From the NCBI RefSeq assembly GCF_027023985.1, contig NZ_JALVTW010000015.1:1-64000 (forward strand): a stretch of DNA of 64,000 nucleotides, read 5' to 3'. Shown here one piece after another: positions 57,834-64,000 of this stretch. The translations under genes were made by a program, and so were the position numbers. Position 1 is the first letter of the stretch. Every line of letters begins with the position of its first letter. Origin of the DNA: Persephonella sp. Lineage in GTDB: Bacteria; Aquificota; Aquificia; Aquificales; Hydrogenothermaceae. The notes under the pieces are model-generated. The model was not told the origin of the DNA, searched no databases, and saw nothing but the letters and a program-made list of their open reading frames with translations.

Positions 57834-58634
57834 ACCATAAATCTCCTTCCCTTCCTTGTTCACTCTGGGTTATTTCTTTTATCTTCTTTAGATTATTTTT
57901 TTCGGCCATTTCAAGTAATTCATGTTTCTCTTTTTCTTTGTAAATACCTGATATAAGTAGATATTTATTAAATAGTTTTGCTATATGGTCAAAATATTTT
58001 CGGAAGATATCTATCTGGAGATTTGCAAGGATTATATCGTATTTGCCCTCTATTTCATCGGCTGAGGCTTTTTTACATTTTATCTGGACTTCATTTTCCC
58101 ATGCGTTGTCTTTACATTCTTTTACTGCTTCATCCTGTATATCAACAGCAACCACATCTACCCCTAATTTTGCTGCTGCTATTGCTAATATTCCGCTACC
58201 TGTGCCTATATCGAGAACAGTATCTCCTTTTTTTACAAATTCAGGAATAAGCTTTAGCATTATCTGGGTTGTTGGATGTAAACCTGTTCCAAAGGCCATT
58301 CCTATTTTAAGTTTTATCGGAATTAGAGAACCGGTATAAATCTCCCATTCTGGAACAATAACAAATGGAGGAATTTCTATAGGTTTAAAGTTTTCTTTCC
58401 ATTTTTCTTCCCAGTTTTCTTCAGGAATATCCTCTTCTAAGATTAAGGTTCCGCTACCTAAATCCTCAAATATTTCCTGAACTGCATTTTTCAACCCTTC
58501 CAGTTCCTCATCCTGAACATAAAGGGCAAAAACTACTTCCCTTTCATCTCTGTTTAAAATTTCTATTCCGTATCCATTTAATTCCACAACAAAGACTTCA
58601 AATAAAGGTGCCGGTAAGGAATAGATTAACTTTT

Positions 58635-59060
58635 TCATTTATCACTCTCAAGGTTAAATATTAAATTTCCATATGTATCATACTCTATTTTTATTTTTAC
58701 TTCCTTGCCGTTTATCTGTCTATAGGTTTTTATATAATTTGATATTTCTACCTTACCGTTGCTTTTAATTTTTATTTTTCTAACCTGCTTAGCTTCATCA
58801 ACAGTGAGAGAGTAAATGATTTTCAGATGAATTCCATCGTTATGGGGGATTTCTTCAATTTTCTCTATTTCAGGGAGAGGGGCATTTTCTATCTTGTCTA
58901 TCCAGTCTTCATATAAATCTTCCTGCTCAACAACGATTTTTGCCCCTTCCTCTATCTTTTCAACAGGCAAAGTAGCAAGTTCTTCATCAAGTATAGCTTT
59001 TATATAGCTGAAAATTTCTCTAAAATTATTCTCTACTTCTTTCCGAAGACCTTCTTCCAA
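58635..59060 (-). CDS. Uncharacterised protein between hspR and prmA
   Basis: 141 aa, acidic and soluble. N-terminal half is helical (EVENNFREIFSYIKAILDEEL), and the C-terminal half is beta-rich (IHLKIIYSLTVDEAKQVRKI, GKVEISNYIKTYRQINGKEV). No signal peptide or membrane segment. No family recognised. It is in the dnaJ-hspR-prmA-deoC-ligA unit (3-bp gap to hspR). Confidence 0.7.
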   Translation of the reverse strand: MEEGLRKEVENNFREIFSYIKAILDEELATLPVEKIEEGAKIVVEQEDLYEDWIDKIENAPLPEIEKIEEIPHNDGIHLKIIYSLTVDEAKQVRKIKIKSNGKVEISNYIKTYRQINGKEVKIKIEYDTYGNLIFNLESDK

Positions 59061-59063
59061 AAT

Positions 59064-59495
59064 TTACTCCTCTTCTTCTTTTCTGTATCTATTATAAATA
59101 TAATCATCAACTCTAGTTATCTCTACTTTAGGTATTCTCATAAGGGCGTTTTGCTGTTCTTCTGCACTTTCTGCATATCTTCTCTTTATTTCTTCATGGA
59201 TAAACTCCAGCAGATATTCTATCTGCTTCTGCATCTGCATCATCTGTTCTCTCATCCTCAAAATTGCATCAACACCTGCAAGATTTACCCCAAGTTCCCT
59301 TGTTAGAAATAATATAAACTCAAGTTTTTCAATATCTTCCTGTGAATAGAGCCTTGTTTTACCTTCTGTTCTGGAAGGTGTTAAAAGACCTTCCCTTTCA
59401 TATAGCCTAAGTGTCTGCGGATGAATGTTAAACATCCTTGAAACTGCACCTATCATATATAAAGGTTCTTTTTTACTTTTTTTGCTTTTTTTCAT
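59064..59495 (-). CDS. hspR: MerR-type heat-shock regulator HspR
   Basis: 143 aa. MerR-type helix-turn-helix (YMIGAVSRMFNIHPQTLRLYEREGLLTPSRTEGKTRLYS) followed by a coiled-coil (AILRMREQMMQMQKQIEYLLE). The sequence order with dnaJ directly upstream (17-bp gap) is typical for HspR, which represses chaperone genes. No clear HAIR-type inverted repeat was found upstream of dnaJ. Confidence 0.9.
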   Translation of the reverse strand: MKKSKKSKKEPLYMIGAVSRMFNIHPQTLRLYEREGLLTPSRTEGKTRLYSQEDIEKLEFILFLTRELGVNLAGVDAILRMREQMMQMQKQIEYLLEFIHEEIKRRYAESAEEQQNALMRIPKVEITRVDDYIYNRYRKEEEE

Positions 59496-59512
59496 GGCTT
59501 ACCACCCCTCTA

Positions 59513-60649
59513 TTATGGTTTTTCAAATCTTGTTGAAGGTTTTGGTAATTCTTTAGCTAAATCCTCAACAAGTTTTTTAGCTTTTCTGGAAAGCTCTTTT
59601 TTAGACGGAATAATCACATTAACAACAACTACCAAATCCCCGTATCCTGAAGATTTCAGGCGTGGCATACCTTTTCCATGGATTCTTATCTGCTGTCCGC
59701 TTTGTGTTCCTTCAGGTATTTTTATTTTCTCTGTTTTACCGTCTATTGTTGGTATTTCAAGTTCTGTTCCTGTAATTGCTTCGGCAACATTTATATTAAC
59801 CTTTACATACAGATTGTCTCCTTTTCTTTCAAATAGCCAGTGTGGTTGAACATTAACTATTATCCATAAATCCCCTGGAGGTCCTCCAAATCTGCCTGAG
59901 TGTCCTTTGCCTGGAACCCTTAATTTTGTTCCATTATCAACTCCAGGAGGAATTCTGACCTTTACTGTTTCTGTTTTCATTACAAGACCACGGCCATTAC
60001 ATGCATCACAGGGCTCCTGTATGTAGCCTTCTCCCTGACATCTTGGACATGTCTGAGTTATATGCATAAATCCAGAGGAATAAACTATCTGTCCTGTTCC
60101 ACCACATTCCGGACATGGAATTGGCTGGCTTCCAGGTTTTTTACCTGTTCCGGCACATTTTTCACATATTACATACCTGGGAACTTCTATAGTTAATGTT
60201 GTTCCTTTGTATGCATCTTCCAGAGAAATAGTTACTGTTTGATATATATCTTCTCCTCTTTCGCTTCTGTATGCTCTTCTTCTCTCTTCTTGGGTTCTCC
60301 TTCTCCTGCTACCACCACCGAAAAAGTCTGTAAAGTTAAACAGGTCTTCAAGTATGTCATCTATATTCATTCCAAAGCCGCCAAAACCGCTGAAGCCTTC
60401 TTCTGCTCCAGCTCCAGAAGCGCCTGAAAATGCAGCATGGCCAAACTGGTCATACAGTTTTCTTTTTTCTGGGTCAGAAAGAACCTGATATGCTTCGCTT
60501 ATCTCTTTAAATTTTTCTTCCGCTTCTTTGTTATTTGGATTAAGGTCCGGGTGATATTTTCTTGCCAGTCTTCTGTATGCCTTTTTTATTTCATCCTGGG
60601 TTGCGTTTCTGCTTACCCCGAGTATCTCATAGTAGTCTTTTTTTGCCAT
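59513..60649 (-). CDS. dnaJ: Chaperone DnaJ
   Basis: 378 aa, type I Hsp40. J domain with HPD motif ([22 protein letters not shown]), Gly/Phe-rich region, four CxxCxGxG zinc repeats ([32 protein letters not shown]) and the C-terminal substrate-binding domains. Full length. First gene of the unit with hspR. Confidence 0.97.
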   Translation of the reverse strand: MAKKDYYEILGVSRNATQDEIKKAYRRLARKYHPDLNPNNKEAEEKFKEISEAYQVLSDPEKRKLYDQFGHAAFSGASGAGAEEGFSGFGGFGMNIDDILEDLFNFTDFFGGGSRRRRTQEERRRAYRSERGEDIYQTVTISLEDAYKGTTLTIEVPRYVICEKCAGTGKKPGSQPIPCPECGGTGQIVYSSGFMHITQTCPRCQGEGYIQEPCDACNGRGLVMKTETVKVRIPPGVDNGTKLRVPGKGHSGRFGGPPGDLWIIVNVQPHWLFERKGDNLYVKVNINVAEAITGTELEIPTIDGKTEKIKIPEGTQSGQQIRIHGKGMPRLKSSGYGDLVVVVNVIIPSKKELSRKAKKLVEDLAKELPKPSTRFEKP

Positions 60650-60778
60650 TTATTTCTCCCCGGAATGATTTTTATTATCAGTTTAAATATATAACTTTAG
60701 TGAGGTATTGTCAAATTTTTGGGAGGATTATTGTTAGATTTTTGAAAAGAGTTTTATAATTTCTGTCAAAGCTGGCAA

Positions 60779-61033
60779 TTATTTATTTTTGTAATCAAAC
60801 TCCCAGTAAATCGTAGGTAATACACCATATTTATCATAAATTTCCCATTCCAAGTTGTTAATTTCTTCAAGTATTTTATATCTGTCTTTGGGAGTCTTGG
60901 GTTTAATTTTTAATCCTATATCAGCCTCTACATCTTCTGGGACTTCGATAATTTCTGCTTTTTCAATTCCACTTATACTATCTATCTTTTTTAAAATCTC
61001 TCCGATATATTTTATTTCCCTAACAGCAGCCAT
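60779..61033 (-). CDS. Small nucleotidyltransferase-like partner of HEPN, copy B
   Basis: 84 aa. The paralogue of the protein at 44181-44423. Order of elements: a helix (IKYIGEILKKIDSISGI), IIEVPEDVEADIGLKIKP, then ILEEINNLEWEIYDKYGVLPTIYWEFDYK, which resembles the second half of MNT nucleotidyltransferases (…DIDLLV… then E.L..E.YG....). The GSxARG motif is missing. It starts within the end of the intact HEPN gene (14-nt overlap), so it is probably its antitoxin or regulator. Confidence 0.65.
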   Translation of the reverse strand: MAAVREIKYIGEILKKIDSISGIEKAEIIEVPEDVEADIGLKIKPKTPKDRYKILEEINNLEWEIYDKYGVLPTIYWEFDYKNK

Positions 61034-61394
61034 TTTTAATCACCTCTTCAAAGTATGAAAAGAGTTCATTTATTTTTAATTTATCTTCTTTATCAAATTC
61101 CATATTTAAATAATCAGCCTTTCTTCTTAATTCGTATAATTCCCTATAATTCTTTGAAAAAATTTTCAATTCTTTTTTTGAATATATGTCATTTTCCATA
61201 CAATAACGAGAGAAATACGAAACTATTCCCAAATGTTTCCATTTACCGTGTGGAGGCTCCTTTAAGATAGACTGCATATAATTAAAAACAGAAAAATACA
61301 AATTAGAAGCCAAAGAATATAATAAACCCTCTTTATCTGATAATTTTGCTATATATAATCTCTCTAAAGATTTTTGTTGATATATATTTTCCAT
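61020..61394 (-). CDS. HEPN-domain protein (UPF0332-like), intact copy B
   Basis: 124 aa, all helical. Fits UPF0332/HEPN: SLASNLYFSVFNYMQSILKEPPHGKWKHLGIVSYFSRYC resembles the usual AxYxAxFxxxxALLxxxG...KTHxGVxxxF and YRELYELRRKADYLN the LYxLRxxADY segment, with an Arg upstream of Asp/Tyr. HEPN proteins of this kind are often RNases or RNA-binding toxins. It starts 6 nt after the stop of hisD, so it is likely co-transcribed with it. Its frameshifted sister is at 43818. Confidence 0.75.
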   Translation of the reverse strand: MENIYQQKSLERLYIAKLSDKEGLLYSLASNLYFSVFNYMQSILKEPPHGKWKHLGIVSYFSRYCMENDIYSKKELKIFSKNYRELYELRRKADYLNMEFDKEDKLKINELFSYFEEVIKNGCC

Positions 61395-61400
61395 AATCGT

Positions 61401-62693
61401 CTATTTATTTTCCTTTTTTAACCTTACCTCCACCCCAAGTCTATGGGCTTCCAGTCCTTCTGCAGTTGCAAGCTGTCTTGCATATTTTTCAACTCTATTA
61501 AAGCCTTCTTCTGTAACATAGATAATGGAGGATTTCTTCACAAAATCATAAACCCCCAGAGGTGAGGAAAATCTGGCAGCCCTTCCTGTTGGTAAAACAT
61601 GGTTAGGCCCCAGTATGTAATCTCCAAGGGGCTCTGTTGCATACTCGCCGAGGAAGATAGCGCCGGCATGTTTTATTTTATCAAGTAGCTTAAATGGTTC
61701 CTGTGTAATAATCTCAAGATGTTCAGGCGCTATATAGTTTGATACTTCTGTTGCTGTTTCAAGGTTATCAACAATAAAAGCATGACCATAATTTTCCAGA
61801 GATTTCCTTGCTATAGCCTCCCTTGAAAAGTTCACAAGATATTTATTGTAAATAATATCTTTTACTTCCTGAGCCAGTTTTTCTGATGTTGTAACCAGTA
61901 TTGCTGCAGCAAGTTCATCATGCTCAGCCTGGGATAAAAGGTCTGCTGCAACCCATTCAGGTTTTGCTGTTTCATCAGCTATAACAAGAATTTCTGAGGG
62001 ACCTGCTATAGAATCTATATCCACATATCCATAAACATTTTTTTTGGCAAGGGCAACAAATATATTTCCTGGGCCTACAATTTTATCAACTTTTTTTACT
62101 GTTTCTGTCCCATAGGCCATTGCACCTATAGCCTGTGCACCGCCAATTCTGTAAACAGTCTCTATTCCGCATATATATGCAGCTGCAAGGGTATAAATAT
62201 TAGGATTAGGAGAACACATTACAATTTCTTTAACGCCTGCAACAATGGCAGGGGCTGCGTTCATAATCACTGTTGAAGGATAAGCAGCTTTCCCTCCGGG
62301 AACATATAGACCTGCCCTCTCCATTGGGATAACTTTCTGGCCAAGAAGCATCCCCTCTTCTTCTACAAAAAATGAGTTCTCCTTCTGGGCTTCGTGGAAT
62401 TTTCTTACTCTTTCATAAGCCACTTCAAGAGCCCATCTTGTATCCTCATCTATGCTTTCGTAAGCCTTTTCCAGTTCAGAAAAAGGAACAATTAATTCTT
62501 CAGGAGTTAGTTTTACACCATCAAATTTTTCTGTATATTCAAGAACGGCTTCATCTCCTCTTTCTTTTACATTTTTTAGTATCTCTTTGACAGAATCTTC
62601 AAACTGTTCAACTTCCATCTCACTTCTTTTTATAAGATTATCCAGTTCCTTGCTGTGAAGATAATTTTTCCCTCTTAAATCAACTATTCTCAT
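61401..62693 (-). CDS. hisD: Histidinol dehydrogenase
   Basis: 430 aa. Last two oxidation steps of histidine synthesis. Motifs: [70 protein letters not shown] and the C-terminal zinc-ligand region EHDELAAAI. Full length. No other his genes are adjacent. It is followed by the HEPN cassette. Confidence 0.97.
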   Translation of the reverse strand: MRIVDLRGKNYLHSKELDNLIKRSEMEVEQFEDSVKEILKNVKERGDEAVLEYTEKFDGVKLTPEELIVPFSELEKAYESIDEDTRWALEVAYERVRKFHEAQKENSFFVEEEGMLLGQKVIPMERAGLYVPGGKAAYPSTVIMNAAPAIVAGVKEIVMCSPNPNIYTLAAAYICGIETVYRIGGAQAIGAMAYGTETVKKVDKIVGPGNIFVALAKKNVYGYVDIDSIAGPSEILVIADETAKPEWVAADLLSQAEHDELAAAILVTTSEKLAQEVKDIIYNKYLVNFSREAIARKSLENYGHAFIVDNLETATEVSNYIAPEHLEIITQEPFKLLDKIKHAGAIFLGEYATEPLGDYILGPNHVLPTGRAARFSSPLGVYDFVKKSSIIYVTEEGFNRVEKYARQLATAEGLEAHRLGVEVRLKKENK

Positions 62694-62743
62694 GGCTACC
62701 CTCTATTTACTGAAAGTATTTCAAATATGATAACATTTTTACC

Positions 62744-63370
62744 ATGAAGCATATAAAAGTTAAAAATCTTAATATTGTGTTCACAGAAAAAAACGACGGT
62801 AATATGAGAGAACCTTCCAATAGGAAAAAATTAGTTAATAAATTTCCCATTAAAAGTCTGCTAATCCCTAATCAAAAACACACAGCAAATATAGTATTTC
62901 CTGAATATATAAACCAGGAAGCTGACGGGGTTGTGATAGATGAAAATAATATAGCCGGAGGTGTTCTTACAGCAGACTGTATGCCTATAGTTTTAACAGA
63001 TTTTAATAGGCTTGTTGTTATCCATGCAGGCTGGAAAGGGCTTTTATCAGGGATAATCCAAAAGGGTATTGAATTTTTTGAAAAAAAGGAAAATATTTAT
63101 GCCTTCATAGGAGCCCACGCAAGAAAATGCTGTTATGAAATTCAACAGGATTTCATTGAAAAAAATAGTATTGAAAAAAAATATATTTACAAAGAAAATA
63201 ATAAACTTACATTTGCCATGGCAGAGCTTGTAGCCGATATATTAAAAAAGTATGGCATAAAGCAAATAGAGGACATATCTATGTGCACCATTTGCAGTGG
63301 TAATTTGTTTTCATATAGATTAGGAAATTTTAATGAAAGAATCTTAACATTTGCATGGTTGGAGGAGTAG
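62744..63370 (+). CDS. YfiH-family (laccase-domain) purine nucleoside-processing enzyme
   Basis: 208 aa. Metal ligands of the family are visible: H46 (NQKHTANIV), C79 (LTADCMPIV) and H94 (VIHAGWKGL). YfiH/LACC1-type enzymes are multifunctional purine nucleoside enzymes (adenosine deaminase and phosphorylase activities), formerly called polyphenol oxidases. It ends directly before accD (stop TAG, ATG follows at once). Confidence 0.9.
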   Translation: MKHIKVKNLNIVFTEKNDGNMREPSNRKKLVNKFPIKSLLIPNQKHTANIVFPEYINQEADGVVIDENNIAGGVLTADCMPIVLTDFNRLVVIHAGWKGLLSGIIQKGIEFFEKKENIYAFIGAHARKCCYEIQQDFIEKNSIEKKYIYKENNKLTFAMAELVADILKKYGIKQIEDISMCTICSGNLFSYRLGNFNERILTFAWLEE

Positions 63371-64000
63371 ATGGGATTAAAGGAGCTTATAAACAAATTT
63401 ACAGGAAAAAGGAAATTACAGATTGAAAAAGGTGAATGGATTAAATGTGATAAATGTAAAACCCTTTTGTATAGCGAAGACCTGAAAAAAAATATGAAAA
63501 TCTGCCCACATTGTGGATTTAATTTCCGTATGAATTCACGGGAAAGGGTTGAAATGTTTCTTGATGAGATTTATTCCTATGACCTTTTCCCTAAAATAAA
63601 ACCTGTTGATATTCTGGGTTTCAAAGACACAAAAAGATATAAAGACAGACTAAAAGAAGCACAAAGTAAAACAGGGTTAAATGATGCCATAATAATCGCA
63701 AACGGTAAGATATATGACCGAGAAGTAGTCCTTGCTCCTATGGATTTTAGATTTATGGGCGGAAGTATGGGCAGTGTTGTAGGGGCTAAATTTGTCAGAG
63801 GAGCCGAATATGCAATTGAGAAAAAAATTCCATTTATCACCATAACAGCTTCCGGCGGTGCCAGAATGCAGGAGAGTATAATTTCCCTTATGCAAATGGC
63901 AAAAACATCAATAGCCGTTGATAAGATGAATAAAGCAGGTATTTTGTATATCTCCATCCTAACAGACCCTACAATGGGTGGTGTTTCTGCCAGTTTTGCA
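63371..64000 (+). CDS. accD: Acetyl-CoA carboxylase carboxyltransferase beta subunit (3' end outside window)
   Basis: First 210 codons of AccD, running off the right edge. N-terminal zinc ribbon C26-C29/C45-C48 (CDKCKTLLY and CPHCGFN), then the crotonase-fold domain (MGGSMGSVVGAKFVRGAEYAI, ITASGGARMQESI, ISILTDPTMGGVSASFA). With AccA it carboxylates acetyl-CoA for fatty acids. The start is after GGAGGAG and touches the yfiH stop. Confidence 0.96.
   Translation, partial: MGLKELINKFTGKRKLQIEKGEWIKCDKCKTLLYSEDLKKNMKICPHCGFNFRMNSRERVEMFLDEIYSYDLFPKIKPVDILGFKDTKRYKDRLKEAQSKTGLNDAIIIANGKIYDREVVLAPMDFRFMGGSMGSVVGAKFVRGAEYAIEKKIPFITITASGGARMQESIISLMQMAKTSIAVDKMNKAGILYISILTDPTMGGVSASFA

Noticed and set aside
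60650-60778. HAIR (HspR-binding) inverted repeat upstream of dnaJ
   Set aside because: No CTTGAGT-N7-ACTCAAG-like sequence could be found.

Overview
The window looks like a stretch of chromosome from a low-GC, thermophilic, chemolithotrophic member of the Aquificales, most likely Hydrogenothermaceae (Persephonella- or Sulfurihydrogenibium-like). This is inferred from AT-rich codon use, very compact overlapping operons, lysine/glutamate/isoleucine-rich proteins, a combined nitrate respiration and assimilation locus like the nitrate cluster known in Aquifex, HspR-DnaJ, and a DUF505-like protein. No 16S gene is present, so genus is not proven.

Layout. 1-2236: an IS200/IS605 element (tnpA entering from the left edge, plus a variant tnpB) sits in an older, opposite-strand tnpB, followed by a gene remnant. 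2229-5343: a HAD phosphatase, a nucleotidyltransferase-like gene pair, a HExxH protein and a TrpD2-like transferase. 5368-17690: nitrogen-oxide operon with nirA (ferredoxin-type nitrite reductase), narGHJI (respiratory nitrate reductase), narK (transporter) and narB (assimilatory nitrate reductase). Two of these carry unexpected tails: NirA ends in what reads as the last third of a Ser/Thr protein kinase, and NarB runs into a globin-like sequence that is cut by an in-frame TGA. 17728-20826: birA, a small NifU-like protein, a YjfB-like protein, a GH114 lipoprotein and a PP2C phosphatase.

20827-32209 (minus strand): an overlapping series containing BamA, TatB, TatC, a PAS-GGDEF protein, flavin reductase, Fur, MobA (molybdenum cofactor, serving the nitrate reductases), a TonB-dependent receptor, a YfiR-like periplasmic protein, a GGDEF-EAL protein and a D-2-hydroxyacid dehydrogenase. 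The receptor / YfiR-like / GGDEF-EAL trio looks like an envelope-to-c-di-GMP signalling chain. 32269-43716: housekeeping and envelope genes (thiD, comF, AI-2E exporter, two zinc-ribbon membrane proteins including a PrsW protease, tRNA-Ser, uppP, comM-like, YyaL-like, CcsA-like, pyrE, DUF202, nitrilase).

43818-45818: an accessory island of toxin-antitoxin type genes: a frameshifted HEPN gene with a small partner, a lipoprotein, a VapBC pair with a perfect palindromic operator, and an orphan MNT nucleotidyltransferase. 45903-54006: DUF505-like protein, purL, a glycine-rich lipoprotein, a methyltransferase, an M28 peptidase and an RNase Z-like hydrolase. 54193-54988: a second PIN toxin with an unrecognised antitoxin candidate. 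55030-64000: ligA, deoC, prmA, hspR, dnaJ, a second and intact copy of the HEPN/partner cassette placed directly behind hisD, a YfiH-type protein, and the start of accD running off the right edge.

The most notable points are the NarB-globin relic, the NirA-kinase C-lobe fusion, the two-copy HEPN + mini-nucleotidyltransferase cassette, and the TnpB with a displaced catalytic glutamate. No CRISPR array or prophage was seen.
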